A stretch of 64,000 bases of DNA. Origin: Vitellaria paradoxa (Eukaryota; Streptophyta; Magnoliopsida; Ericales; Sapotaceae). Numbering within the stretch: the first letter of the stretch is position 1; each line of letters starts with the position of its first letter. The translations under genes were made by a program, and so were the position numbers. The stretch lies in NCBI GenBank assembly GCA_019916065.1, contig CM034240.1:51697495-51761494 (forward strand), written 5' to 3'. Under the pieces are notes generated by a model that saw nothing but the letters and a program-made list of their open reading frames with translations, was not told the DNA's origin and did no database searches. This document shows, one piece after another, positions 9,907 to 22,516 of this stretch.

Positions 9907-12900
9907 TCAAGGTGGCAACGCAGCGAGCAGCTTGAGTTTGGAGATTAACTCGAAGAAACGACCAGGAGGATGAGCCTTCGTGAAAAGATCGGCAGTTTGA
10001 TTCACTGAGGATACAGAAATGAGACGAACAATGTCACTTCTGACATGCTAACGAATAAAGTGACAATCTATTTCAATGTGTTTAGTGCGATCATGAAAAA
10101 TATCATTGTGAGCAATCTGAATAGCACTTTGATTGTCACAATATAATATAGTGCATGTAGAATGAGTGACACCCATATCAGTAAGAAGCCATTTAAGCCA
10201 AATGAGCTCTTGAGTGATATCGGCGAGAGCACGGTACTCAGCTTCAGTACTAGAACAGGCAATGAGAGTTTGTCTCTTGCTACGCCAGGCTATGAGAGAA
10301 GTCCCTAGAAAGAAACAGAACCCTGTCGTAGAACGACGATCAGTACCTGCCCAGTCGGCATCAGAAAAAGCATATAACTCAAGTGAGGACTGGGCTAAGT
10401 AATGAAGACCATGAAACATAGTGCCTTTGATATATCGGAGAATGCGCAGCAAAGCAGTAAAATGATGAGAACGTGGAGCAGCCATGAATTGGCTAACAAT
10501 GTGAACAGCATAAACAGTGTCAGGGCGAGTGACAGTAAGATAAACAAGACTACCAACAAGTTGACAATACAAAGTCGCATCAGATAATGGTGCACCATCA
10601 AGAGGGGTAAGACGGAGCTGTGGATCAATCGGAGTAGTAGCAGTCTTGCAGTCAGAAATACTAGCCCGTGTCAAAAGATCAGAAGCATACTTAGCTTGAG
10701 AGAGAAAGTAACCAGAAGAATCTCGGGAGATCTCTAAGCCCAGAAAGTAATTAAGAAACCCTAAATCCTTCATGTCAAACTGTCGACTAAGAAATTGTTT
10801 GAGATGAAAAATGCCAACACTGTCATCCCCAGTAATAATCATATTGTCCACATAAAGGAGAAGAAGAACAGATCTAGCTGTAGTAGTGTGGATAAACAAA
10901 ACAGAGTCATATGAACTAGGGATAAATCCAAGCTCACGAATAGTAGAGCTAAACTTCGCAAACCAGGCACGAGGAGCATGTTTCAGTCCATATAGTGCTC
11001 GATGAAACTTGCAAACATGAGAAGACGGAACAGAGGAGCCCGGAGGAGGTTGCATATAGACTTCCTCAGTAAGATCACCATTTAGAAAGGCATTCTTAAC
11101 ATCCATCTGATAAATATCCTAGTTACGAGCAGAAATAGCAAGTAAACTGCGAACGGAAGTAAGCCTAGCAACAGGAGCAAAAGTTTCTTTATAGTCAATA
11201 CCATACTCCTGAGTAAAACCTCGAGCAACAAGACGAGTTTTGTGTCACTCAATAGAACCATCTGAACGGGTTTTGATTTTATAGATCCATTTGCAACTGA
11301 TAGCAGTCTTCCCAGGAGGAAGGGGAACCACATCCCAAGTATGAGTTTTCTCAAGAGCCTGTAACTCATCATCATAGCTTACTGCCACAAAGGGTTAATA
11401 CAAGCCTCACGTTAGGAAGAAGGTTCGTGAATAGAAAGGCAGCAGAACCAACAATATAATCACGAAGACGAACAGAAGGTTGTGTTACTCGTTTAAGACG
11501 TTTTGAAGGAGAAGATTCATCAACAAGGGATGGAGGAGAAGACTCATCAGGAATGGTCACAAGTCTAGCAGAAGACCCAGGTGTCTCGGGATGAACCGTA
11601 AGTAGTGGTGTCTGAGAGACCTGTGGACTATCTGCATCAAATATGTCAAAATGCAAATCTTTGGAAATATCAGTAAAGAGAGGATTATGGGAAAAGGTAG
11701 AAAGATGAAATGGAGAAAGAGTAGAAAACTTCTTGTGTTCCCAAAAGACAACATGTCGAGAGACACGAAGACGTCAAGAAATAGGATCCCAACACCAATA
11801 CCCCTTATGTTCAATACCATAACCCAAGAAACAACAAAGACGAGAGCGTGGTTCAAGTTTAGTTCTTTCATGGGGTTGAATGAGAACAAAACAAGCAGAC
11901 CCAAATACTCTAAGATGAGAATAATCAGGAGGGGAGCCATACAAGCGTTCAAAAGGGGTAGAATTACTAATGACAGAAGTGGGAACACGATTAATGGTGT
12001 AGGCAGCAGTAAGAGCAGCTTCCCCCCAAAACTTTTCTGGACAGGAGGAAGAAATAAGAAGGGCACGGATCGTGTCAAGAAGATGACGATGTTTGCGTTC
12101 TGCCAGACCATTCTGCTGAGAAGTATCAAGACAAGAAAGATGAGACTGTGTCCCCTGAGAGCGTAGAAAAGATAAAACCTCAGAGTCAAGATATTCCATA
12201 GCATTATCAGCTCGAAAAACCTTGATTGTACGAAAAAATTGAGTTTTTACCATTGCTGAGAAATCAAAATATATCTGTTTAAGATCAGAACGTTTATTAA
12301 AAGATACAACCAAGTATAGCGAGTATAATCATCCACAAAATAACAAAATAACTAGAGCCTCCCATAGTAGGAGTGGGTGAAGGTTCCCAGATATCTGAGT
12401 GAACGAGATCAAATGGTGCAAGAGAAACGGAATTACTTTTATTAAAAGGTAAAGCGGGTTGCTTAGCAGTTTGAGATGATAAACAATCAACTTTCTCAGA
12501 AACCACATGACCCAATTGACCACTAGAAACTAAAGTTTTCAAATGACTAAAAGACACATGACCCAAACGACAATGCCAAAGATTAAAAATAGAAGCTGTG
12601 GAAGCGGAAGCAGCAGAGGATGGTGGAAGTTGGAGGTGAATAATCTCAAACAGACGTCCATGCTTACAGCCTATCCCAAGAACTTGTTTCGTCTGTGGGT
12701 CATATACCAAACAATCAGAAGCAGAAAAAGTAACGATCAAACCAAGTTTACATAATTGACCAATAGGCACAAGATTTAAAGCAAGGGTAAGAATGTGGTA
12801 AACATTAGAAAGAGAAATAGATGAAGTAGAAATATGACCAGTGTGGGTAACAGACATATGAGTACCATCAGCAGCATGAATAGTGGGAATAGAGGATGAT

Positions 12901-14084
12901 GAAGTAATAGACGAAAAAATTATAGAATCAGAAGTCATATGATTGCAATATCCTGAGTGAAAATACTAAGAGGAAGTACCTGGCGTGACGGAGAGGGTAG
13001 TAGAAGGAGATGTACCAGTTTTGGCAAGTACTTACTGAATGATAGACTCCACATCAGTCATAGAAAAGGATGGGCCAGAAGAGGAGGACCCGTCTGAAGT
13101 AACAGCAGCAATGGTACGAGAACCATGAGATTTAGCAGAGGACTTAGAGGATCCCTTTTTGGAATGAGCTCCAGATGAGGAAGCCTTGGGACAGTCACGC
13201 TGAAAATGACCAGGAGCTGTTTTGTAGCAAGTCAAACACTTACGAATTGGACAATGTTCAAATGAATGATTGTGTGGTAGACCCCTTTTTAGACAGTAGA
13301 TGCAGGAGTGAGGAGTCAATGGGCCAGAAGATCGACCGTGAGACATGGCAAGAGTGGCATCTGGAACTGGAGATGGTGGTATAGCAAGAACTGAATCCAA
13401 CGCCTTAGTTTTGAGACCCAGACGAGTTTCTTCGGACAAGAGTTCTGAAATAGCTTGTTCAAGAGTGGGTAGAGGCATGCGATGGAGTAATGAGGCACGA
13501 ACTAACTCAAAAGTGTCATGGAGAGCCATAAGAAATAGCAAAAGTCGCTGATGATTGCGGTGGATAGTGTACAATTGAGCATCCTCAGAGTGTTTCCAGG
13601 TAGGTTCACATAAAGCAAATTGATCCCAAACAGAAGACATTTGAGAGAGAAAATCATTGATGGATTGCCCAGGCTCTTGACGCATACGATGAAAAGTCTA
13701 AAGTAACTAATACTGGTGAGCATGACCAGTGGTCTGATAGCGATCCTTTAAGAAATCCCAAATAGCCTTAGCAGGAGAGGGATACTGATCATCATCCTGA
13801 AATCAGCCAAATTGAAGACTGATGGAAGGAATAGTAGTGGCACGAAACCAAGTGACAATTTGATAATTCTTGTTTTCCCAATCATCAAGACGATCCTCAA
13901 GAACAGACTGATCCTCATCGTCTTTCTGGATGAGTTTTTTCTGAGAGCCAGAGATAATACGCCATAAACGATGTCATTTGATAAAACCAGAGAGAGCTTG
14001 TGCCCACAAAACATAATTAGTCCCATCTAAAATGACAAAGAGGGACGTAATGTTGTCAGAGCGATCCACAGAAAAAGCTTTCAT
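9907..14084 (-). pseudogene. Copia gag-pol polyprotein, broken by stops and frameshifts
   Basis: From the gag ATG at 14084 the pieces are as follows. Gag start (LDGTNYVLWAQ) is at 14084-13974, followed by more gag with a CX2C zinc-knuckle-like segment at 13685-13032. A protease remnant plus the GAG-pre-integrase HCRLGHVS motif lies at 12938-12297, the integrase core (QNGLAERKHRHLLD) at 12313-11774, and the C-terminal integrase and RT entry at 11656-11082. Reverse transcriptase and RNase H (STEAEYRAL) follow at 11106-10048. The pieces lie in different frames with intervening stops; an additional TAG at 10048 cuts the RNase H from its natural end at 9907. The RT catalytic YVDD reads YVDN (near 10850), so the enzyme would be dead even if the frame were intact. 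The exact copia lineage was not determined. Confidence 0.9.
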
Positions 14085-14654
14085 AGTGCCCAATAAATAT
14101 AAACAATAAATCCGAGTAGAACAGAGATCACCAGTACGTCCGGAACGTCCAAAAAGGTAAGGAACCGGTCTGAATCGGTTGAAAATCTGCCAAAAATGGC
14201 TGAACCAGCCCAAAAGAAGCACTGAACCGGTCTGGGTGGATCGGTCTGACCGTTGGAGCAGCTAGGGCTACGTGGCAGATCGCAGTTCGCTGGCGTGAGC
14301 GCGATCCAGTGCGGCAGGTGCACCAACGAATAGTTCGCGTGGCGCATCGTGATTCGTCAAGATGACGTCAGTGAGGCGAATGTGCAGACCAGCGGTGCGT
14401 GAATTCGCGTGAAGTCACGCGTAATTTTCAGATGGCGCATGAGGGCGCGTGGAAGCAGATCTCCGGTTCTAGTTGGTGGCGTTGGGTTCGTCTATGAGAG
14501 ACGAATCCGATAATGTATGTAGATGTTGGAATATTCACCAGAAGAGTAATACAGAAGCGAAAAATCAAAGCTTATTTAACTCTGCTGATGATATATACCA
14601 ACGCAAGATCTCGCCGGAAAATAATGGTCGATGAAGAAAAGAAAAAAATTAGAG

Positions 14655-14671
14655 CCTCTGCTCTAATACCA
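14655..14671 (-). other. Primer-binding site of the copia element
   Basis: Right after the 5' LTR the minus strand reads TGGTATTAGAGCAGAGG. This is one base off the common TGGTATCAGAGC complement of initiator tRNA-Met. Confidence 0.8.
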
Positions 14672-14932
14672 TGTTAAGAATAAAAGAAGAAGGAAAGAAT
14701 TATATATTAATATTTATTTCTGTGTGTGAGAATACAAGACTACAAGATCCTTTATATAAGAGGACAATAATCCTAATCCTGATAGGAAATAATAATCCTA
14801 ATTATAATTGGATATACAAAATAAGAAATGAGAAAATAATCCTAATTATGATATAAGGAAAGACATAAAATAAGGAAAGGCATAAAATAAGGGATACTAA
14901 TTATATACGATTATACATTACTAAATCTAACA
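14672..14932 (-). repeat. 5' LTR of the Ty1/copia element
   Basis: 261 bp, about 93% identical by eye to 9633-9893. Target duplication TGATC follows on the right. Confidence 0.95.
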
Positions 14933-14937
14933 TGATC

Positions 14938-16768
14938 CATTAATTTTAATCAAGGTGCAAAGCTTGAATCCCATTGCTTTAACGCTTGGAAAGAATAGTG
15001 GTGCATGACATATCCGGATCCTTTAGCCCTAAGGGATAAGACGGGTGGACATGCACTAGTTATTGGTGCAAAACTGATGGTGCGTAGATTGTTGAGTTCA
15101 CGAGATAGGAATATGAGACAGTGCGGACTAATGGATTATGCACGGTAAAATAAACTCATGAAGCACCCTGAAAAAAAACAGCCAATGCTAATTGACTGGA
15201 CCCATTGAATTGTCACTCAACCAGTTCATTTGTGCGCATGAATCCTGATTGCCTTCATCAAGCAGTATCATCTTTTCGCACATACAGTGCTTATCCTGCA
15301 GCGACAACAAGAAAGCTCATACTTGATAATTATTTATGGTTTTCTTTGACCTTGTACTTAAGTCTTGACTCATGGAGCACCCTGAAAAAAAATAGCCAAT
15401 GCTAATTGACTGGACCCATTGAATTGTCACTCAACCAGTTCATTTGTGCGCATGAATCCTGATTGCCTTCATCAAGCAGTATCATCTTTTCACACATACA
15501 GTGCTTATCCTGCAGCGACAACAAGAAAGCTCGTCCTTGATAATTATTTATGGTTTTCTTTGACCTTGTACTTAAGTCTTGATGCACCGTGCTAACTTTT
15601 ACTAACTGATCTGAAATTCTTTTTCTTGTCTGAGTGCTATGTTTAGTACAACTTGTGAATGCACAGGCCAACACTTTTCTCATTTCGGGGATTCTAGTTT
15701 CTTGTTATGGCACTATTTTTTGTAGCTTAGGAAAAATTCCCCCTTCTTTTATTTAAGAATTAATTTATATTACCCTCATTTTGCTCTTGTATTAGGAATT
15801 GTAATGACAGATTACTGGAGTAGGGCAGGGATGGATTCTTGTCGCCTTTTTATCTTCTTATTGTTATATAGAAATATATAAAAATCGAGTCATTCTTCTT
15901 TTCTATCATCAACAGTAAATAAAGAATAATAATAACTAGCAATAATGTTTTTTTGATCCTTTCTTAGAGCTCGTTTGGCAAACCCATAAACTTTTTACCA
16001 ATTTTTAAATTTTTTTTCAACTTTTTCTTGACCCTTTTTCTTTTAACTTTTCCCTAACCTCTTTCTTAATTTTTTTTTATAAATTTTTACCAAATATTTA
16101 ATTTTCTCTTAAAAAATGATTCGTGATATCATCAGAATAAGAATTACAAAAAATTAAATTATTTTTGTGTGTGTATATATAATACAAACTAATCTAATTA
16201 GATTAAATCATCGTTAATTTGAAAACTACTTTTACAAATACTATTATACAAAGTAAATATGAAAATAATTTTTTTTTGGTGAATTTTTTTTTCTTTCTAT
16301 AATACCTCTAAAATCTTAATAACTTCCTATAATTTTAATGGTGTTAAAAAATGATTTTTTTTTTATAACTACAATATAATTAAATAACTTCACTTGTTTT
16401 TATTTTTGTTTTCATTAAATGCTTTTTTAACTATTCTGTAATTTTTTTTTTATTTCTTTATAATTTTATTTCAAATAAAACAATAATTTAATAAAACTCA
16501 TACACAATGTATGTGTCAATTTCTAGTATATATAGTACGTGTTCAAACAGGCTCATTTAAGAAACCGAAAGCAAAAAGATTTAACGAGTCACGAGTGAAA
16601 GAGGAATAAAATTAAGATAAATACAATAGAGATACATATGCATATACATACAGGCTAATCTAAGAAAACGAAAGAAAAGATCAACAAAGGAGAGGAATAA
16701 ATTAAGACAAACACAGTAGTGCAGTGGAAGTCGGATTATGCTGGCCCCGTCCCTCCCTAAAAATTATG
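14938..16768. other. Downstream flank of the dead ankyrin/PGG paralogue
   Basis: It is collinear with 3320-5365, the matching flank of the intact gene, and includes the MITE-like AGAGCTCGTTTGGCAAAC stretch at 15965. It differs by an internal tandem duplication (15155-15582). No coding sequence is seen. Confidence 0.55.
15155..15582. repeat. Tandem duplication, two copies of 214 bp
   Basis: 15155-15368 and 15369-15582 are nearly identical, from CTCATG(A/G)AGCACCCTG to CTTAAGTCTTGA. The orthologous flanks at about 3530-4100 and 40030-40160 have a single copy, so the doubling is local and later. Confidence 0.9.
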
Positions 16769-18021
16769 CTAGGCTGTCTGATGACGATGAGGTTTGTTTT
16801 CATCTGTTCTGGCTGGCTTACGTAACGCCAAAGCTGCCCTGTCTGCAACTGTCTTCCAGCATCTTTTTAATGGTTTAACTAAGTAGCTTTGCGGCCCTTT
16901 CACAACCGCCCACACCAAGACGCGAGTGAGATGAATGACAAACACAAGTGCAAACAGAGCAATCCCAGTGACAAATGTTTTCCTATACATATTTAGAACA
17001 GCACTAAATGTCGTGTTGCCTGGGGTTAGCATGTACAAGGATTTGAGATGAGTGAGGACCATGAATGTGAGGGTAGTGCACATGGCCAGTGTTAGTAACA
17101 AGATAGAAAACTTATTATTGAGTGGCAATCCACTTATCATCATGAGGATGACACAAACGGATGAGATGAAAGAGATTGTGTTGAAAGTCAAGAATTCAGT
17201 AAAATCCAGCGGTCATTCAGTGGCAAGAATGGACATTCCAGCTCTCCGTCCAGATTCCCCAACAGAGCCCGGCGGAGTGACTCCAGCCTGGAAAGCCACC
17301 GTGGCAGTTAGGGCCGCTGTCATTATCAAATTGCCTCTTGCAACTTCTATCCACTTTTCATCGATCTGGAAGTACTTGTTCCAAATCCCACACATATGTT
17401 CCTTTACTAATTTACAACTGCCACACCCAGTTTGAGGTTTTAATTCGCTAGCAGCCGGTGTTGTTTCTTCTATTAATGCTGCCGATGGATTTTATTCACT
17501 AATTCCTACTGCCCTAATTGGATTATTAACACCTCCTCCTCCACCAGCAGCAGCTTGAAGAAGCAACCCTCGAACTGCTGTACTCTTCGAGTCCATAATA
17601 GGGTTGTGCTCCAAAATATCTAACGCCGTGAAACCATTCCTATTTTTCATGTTTGCTTGTCCTTTGACAGCTTCAATCTGAACTAGGTATTCTACTGTAT
17701 GAAATAAATAAATAAATTATAACAATTACATCAGCCACCACCACTACTAGAATTTGGGGTATTGACACAGGCTTGACTCGGGCGACCGCTTAGTACGGTC
17801 GCAATTGGCAGCATTAGTGACTACCCAAGGCGGTCGTTATGGCGGTCGTTATTAGTCCCCCAACATTTACAGTCGCGCGCCTAGGTCAGTCATTCCCCCA
17901 TTTTCCTGCTCCCGTGTTTCTCCTCTTTCTCCCGCCACCACGCTGCTGATTTTTGTTGTTAACCCTTCGCCGGAAACTACTGTCAATCGGTCACCGGAAC
18001 TCACTGTGAGTCTCCATCCCC

Positions 18022-18024
<3 letters not shown>

Positions 18025-18057
<33 letters not shown>
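18025..18057. repeat. (CT)n microsatellite within the CACTA element
   Basis: An uninterrupted TC tract about 33 bp long lies in a pyrimidine-rich, 5'-UTR-like context. An Arg/Glu-rich open frame on the minus strand here is only a translation of the repeat. Confidence 0.9.
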
Positions 18058-18061
<4 letters not shown>

Positions 18062-19859
18062 CCCTCTCTCTCGCTCTCTCTGTCTGTACATATATATATA
18101 ATTTTGGCGGATCTTTTAAGATTCAACTTTGCTCGATTCAAACCCTAACTTCGAAGCTGAAATTAGAGGACGAATTTGAACGGATGTTGTTTGTTATGTT
18201 TTGCAGAAATGAAATCTGACCCGATCTGATCTGCTTTGGTTTGAGTTGATTTTCTTTGCTGTGTAGTTCGCTCGTTGGAAATCTGGCAACATTATATTTG
18301 AAACAACACGATGGTTTCCTTTGAAATGAATGACTGCAAAAGTGAGTGAACGGGCATTGTTTCCTCATATTTATATGATACAGGCATATACAGGGTACAT
18401 TTGTGCTTGTTTGTGCATAGATTTCTACATTTAGTTCATTTTCATCATTTGTCCTCTATATTGATTCCTTGATAAACAACAAACAAGAAATTAATATTGG
18501 ATTTTGGAGCTAGCCTAAGGTACTTGCTTGATGATTTAGTGAAATTTCTATATCAGTACCTTCGGTTTCATCCAATATTCTTAAAACATTGGTCAATGTT
18601 CATCCTGAAATGGATGTTCTGAAATGTTGCTTTGATCAACTTCAATTTGTTTTGCTTTGGCAATGTCATCAATTTTCTTGTATATCTAAATGGACCATCA
18701 CTTTTCATCCATCATCCTGGAGAAATTCTTTTGTTAGGATCTAGTAGTAAGAGTGATTAGCTTATCTATTTCTACTTGTTTTAGTTTTGGTGAAGTTTGT
18801 TTTTTACCATTATAGGTTCCACCGATGGAATTATTCTCTAAATTGGAATGAGGTCACCGGAGCCAAAGAAACCCTCGAGAACGCTTGGTATTTCTCATTT
18901 ATGCGGATTAATCAAGTAGGCTATTCTTCTTTTTTTTTTTTTATCTTTTGGTTTTCTGATTTGGCAATTCTACTGTTGAAATTTCTAATTTTGGGTCCTG
19001 ATTTGGTTTCTCATTTGGAGTGAAAATTTTTTTATTTCGGCTGTGTATTGTATTGTGTATGCTGGAATGTCTGATTTGTGAACTTTGATATTGAAAATTT
19101 GATGCATATGTATGTATATATCGATTGTTATTCATGCTGTTGAGGGGGTGCCTTAGTTGTCTTAACTTAAATGGCAAAATACTTGTCAAAACCTGAAACT
19201 TGTTAAATTTTATTCCAAACAACCCAACCTGAATAAAGCATCTCATGACTAAACCATTATGCGTCGGGATAGTCTAGGTAACTGGGTTTGTTGCACACCC
19301 CTAACTTTGCTATAGTTTGCTTCAATTTACTTGTCAAAATTAAGAAACTCTAATACTTAGCTAGTTTGCTATATTTCATGTAATCTAGAGCTAGCAAATG
19401 TGGTAAGTTTGTCCTTTAAAGGACTCATGCTATGTGTCTAGAATTGCCTAAGAGAATGTAAGTGTGCCCATATGTCTAGAATTGCCTAAGACACTATAGG
19501 TCTGAGCTTGCAATAAGTCTCCTTTGTCTTTGGAACATTCACCTACAGAAGACGGATTAAAACTGCCAAGAGCAAGACTTTCAAGTCTTTTACAAAACAT
19601 TGACATGGAGATGTATTATACTATACTACAATGGATAGAAATTTTTAAAATGCAATCAATGTGGGAGCCTAATTCTGCTGTTTCTTTTATGAGAAACAAT
19701 AGTCTAAAATTTAGCTTCTAGTAAAGATTTTACAATCTTAATAACTGAAGAACAAAACATTATAGGACACATCATATACAATCTTAACAACTGAGCCTAA
19801 TTCTGCTGTTTCTTGAGCTGCAGCAACTCTTGGTGTAACAGCAAGCCCTTTCTTGTGTT

Positions 19860-20231
19860 CTTCAATCTCTTCCCAAGTTCACTCTATTACTCGTTCTTAA
19901 TTCACAAGGTTCCACATGCCCCTGATCTTCTGAATTTTGAATACCAAGCCCTCCTCAAAACTGGAATTGCAAGTGTAATTTGAGAACAAGCCTTCCTTCG
20001 AGCCTTCTCCATCTCTAAAAATCTCTTCATATCCATTCCCAGATTCCAGCTTGTCAACCTTTGGTAACAATTCCTTTTCCTCTTTCCACATATTTCAAAC
20101 CCTTGGCTTTTAAATGTCTTGACAGAGCTTTTCAGTTGCTTCAACCATTTTCTTGTAATGACCATTTCGTATGTCCCTTCACCTATGTAGCTACGCCTTG
20201 ACCTCTTAATTTTCATTCTAGGCTCACCCAC
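19860..20231 (-). other. Unrecognised coding-like segment carried by the CACTA element
   Basis: On the minus strand, two overlapping open frames of 109 and 64 codons are joined by an apparent frameshift. They give Lys/Glu-rich, protein-like sequence (for example KEKELLPKVDKLESGNGYEE). Composition differs from the AT-rich surroundings. I do not recognise the family. It may be a captured host gene fragment, or chance. Confidence 0.3.
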
Positions 20232-22506
20232 TGATCAAGTCTTCCTTTACACGGATCCCGCTAGTATAAATTAAGAACCTCATAGTTAGGATTTTTGAAT
20301 AATTAAATGCTTATCAAATAATTTGCTGAATCCTGTAAATTTTATGCTAAAGCTTCGTCTTTGACATCAAGAGGATATAATAATTTAAAATGAATTTTGA
20401 GCCGTTTTTCTTATTTTCAAATGTACAAAATGAAAAATGAGTTTAAAACAAAAAATAGAAAAAAGAAAAATAAACCAAATGACCTCTTATTTTTTCCTCT
20501 CTTTTCCCGTATATATTTTTAAATTTTCATCTTTGTGATTGATATTCTCTTTGCATTCAGTATATTTATGTGCTATTGCTGCATTGTTAAATTGTTGGTC
20601 TCATTATTACATATTTATCAATGCTCTTCAGGTTACTTTTATCACAGCAGGAAGAAAGACATTTATTAGAGAGAAATGTAAATGATAGTTGGTTCCTCAA
20701 TATCAAAGCTCCCCTTGCTACTCAGTTCTAATTTTTTTTTTGATTTCTTTTTTTCTTTTGAAGAATATTGTAATATGATATTGTATTAAATATTAATGAT
20801 TTTGTTAATACATACATTAGCATTTTGGTTGCTAGTTCATTATTTTGGCATGTTAGTTTAATATTATAAAATGTTATAATACAGGTAAATATAAATATAA
20901 AATGAATAAAACTAACCAAATTAAAAAAAAAAATACAAGACTTTTAGTGGCCGCCAAAGCACTTTTAGCGACTGCTTTAGGCGGGCGCTAAAAGTCCCAA
21001 CCACTTTTTGCTTCGTTGTGTTTTGGCGGTCGCTAAATTTGACGCAAAAAGTTTGCGGCCGCCACGTGGCGGTCGCTAATAGTCATTAGCGACGAAATTT
21101 TCGCGGCCCGTTTTTTACGGTCGCGAAGCGGTCGCAAAAGATTATTAGCGGCCGCTTAAAGACCTTTAGCGACCGCCTGTAGCGGTCGCTAATACTGCTA
21201 TTTCTAGTAGTGCACACAATATATAAATAAATAATAATCTAGACTACGTGTATATATATACTAGTAAATAACTTATACTAATGTCACTTTTTTATTAAAA
21301 TTAAATTTACACGTATTTCTAATGCTGAGAAACAAAATTTTTATCTTTCTTAATGTAACTTGTTTTTTCAGTGCAATTTTTTAGACTTTATTTATCAATA
21401 CAACTTTTCAAATATTATTATTTAGTTCAATTCAACAGTTTATCAGAATGTAAAATGATTTAAAAACTTAATAAGAGAAAGTTTCGATTTGTAAAAGATT
21501 TCAACTATTCATTGAAGAATAAACTCAATTTCAGTCTTAGAAATTGAATTCTTTTTCAGAACTCAAGAAGTGGATCCATTTTCAGAACTCATGAATTTTT
21601 TACATTTATTAAAATCATATACTACAATTCTAATATTTTTATATGTAAAATAAAAAATAAAGTTGTAGTGTTTTAGTGATGTGAGATTAAAAAATAAAAA
21701 TTTTATGAAAAATTTTACTTATTCATTAAAAAATAAAACTCAATCTCAGTTTTTGGACCTTAATCTGTGAAAATGACGTTTTAAAAAATTATTCAATGTT
21801 ATTAGATATATATATATATATATTTAAATTCATCTTTCTGCTTCGTACGTACCTTAACCTGTTTAAGGGCCGCAGCTAGGTGTAGGATGGTGTTGCCGCG
21901 GTTGTCCCTATGGTTGACAAATTCATCCTTATTGAGATCTTCCATCAACAATTTAAATGCCTCCAAATGGTTGTGCTTGACACACAGGTGCAGAACCGTC
22001 TCTCCCGAGGAGCCGAGTATCTCGCGAGTTGACTCCGGTCGGCACCGAACTAGTTCTCGAATGACCTCAACTCTACCTTTCATGGCTGCCAAATGGAGAG
22101 GAGTTCTACCGTCTTCATCCCCAAAGCCGCAAACACCTACATTCACCTGCAACAAGTCACGCACAATATCAGTATGCCCCGTCGCAGAAGCCAAGTGAAG
22201 GGGGCTGCGCCTAAAGGAATCCAACTCTGTCGCCATATTGGGACATCGTTTCAGCAGCTCCTTTGTCAAGTCCAAATGACCGCGCAAGGCTGCCATATGT
22301 AACGGAGTTTCGTCGAGGGATGTCACCAGAGCTCTATCTAAAATGAGTTGGTCTTTTTCCATTAGAGAATCGAATTCAGACACATCCCCAGTCAAAGCTA
22401 CTTCATACAAAGCTGCTTCATACAGCCTTCTCTGATCCCTTAACCTTGCTCTCTCTTCTAAACTTTCCATAATTTGCGGGAGTGACTGAACTCTATTTCT
22501 CAGTCC

Positions 22507-22516
22507 ACACATATAA
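22507..22516 (-). promoter_or_regulatory. TATA-like box of the ankyrin/PGG pseudogene
   Basis: On the minus strand it reads TTATATGTGT, placed like the TATA-like box of the intact paralogue (7134-7143). Confidence 0.35.

Larger units (their letters stand above)
9633..14932 (-). mobile_element. Complete Ty1/copia LTR retrotransposon, inactivated
   Basis: The 5300-bp element is bounded by two 261-bp LTRs (TGTTAAGAAT...AAATCTAACA on the plus strand) and flanked by the 5-bp duplication TGATC (9628-9632 and 14933-14937). It reads right to left: 5' LTR 14672-14932, primer-binding site, gag-protease-integrase-RT-RNase H, purine tract, 3' LTR 9633-9893. The domain order, with integrase before reverse transcriptase, defines the copia superfamily. 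By eye the LTRs differ at about 18 of 261 positions, so the insertion is not recent. The joined flanks match the uninterrupted duplicate near 3305, which confirms both boundaries. Confidence 0.95.
17742..21212. mobile_element. Non-autonomous CACTA (En/Spm-type) transposon, 3471 bp
   Basis: The ends read CACTACTAGAA and, inverted, CACTACTAGAAATAGCAG; the 3-bp target duplication CAC occurs at 17739-17741 and 21213-21215. The subterminal 100-250 bp on both sides are packed with direct and inverted copies of GCGGTCGCTA/GCGACCGC-like motifs (17785-17860 and 20945-21200), as expected for CACTA transposase binding regions. No transposase gene is visible inside. The interior contains a CT microsatellite, gene-like segments and AT-rich DNA. 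The intact gene shows the empty site (intron near 6385). Confidence 0.92.
16769..22470 (-). pseudogene. ACD6-like ankyrin/PGG pseudogene with a CACTA element in its intron
   Basis: This is a paralogue of the gene at 5366-7060. Exon 1 (22470-21853, 206 codons, start chosen at the MESLEE methionine by alignment) is open and carries five ankyrin repeats. Exon 2 matches at about 17694-16769. Three lesions are visible. The splice acceptor before exon 2 reads CAT instead of CAG; the next usable AG puts a TAG in frame. A GAC-CAA pair has become GAA-TAA near 17490. A TGG has become TGA near 17215, followed by the still open membrane segments (17191-16769). About 17 residues after the PGG motif are also deleted in frame. 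The former short intron is now 4.2 kb because of the CACTA insertion. Translation of exon 1 with read-through could still give a truncated ankyrin-only protein; that is speculative. Confidence 0.85.

Noticed and set aside
17867..18091. A 74-codon Arg/Glu-rich open frame
   Set aside because: It is a translation of the CT microsatellite in the CACTA element.
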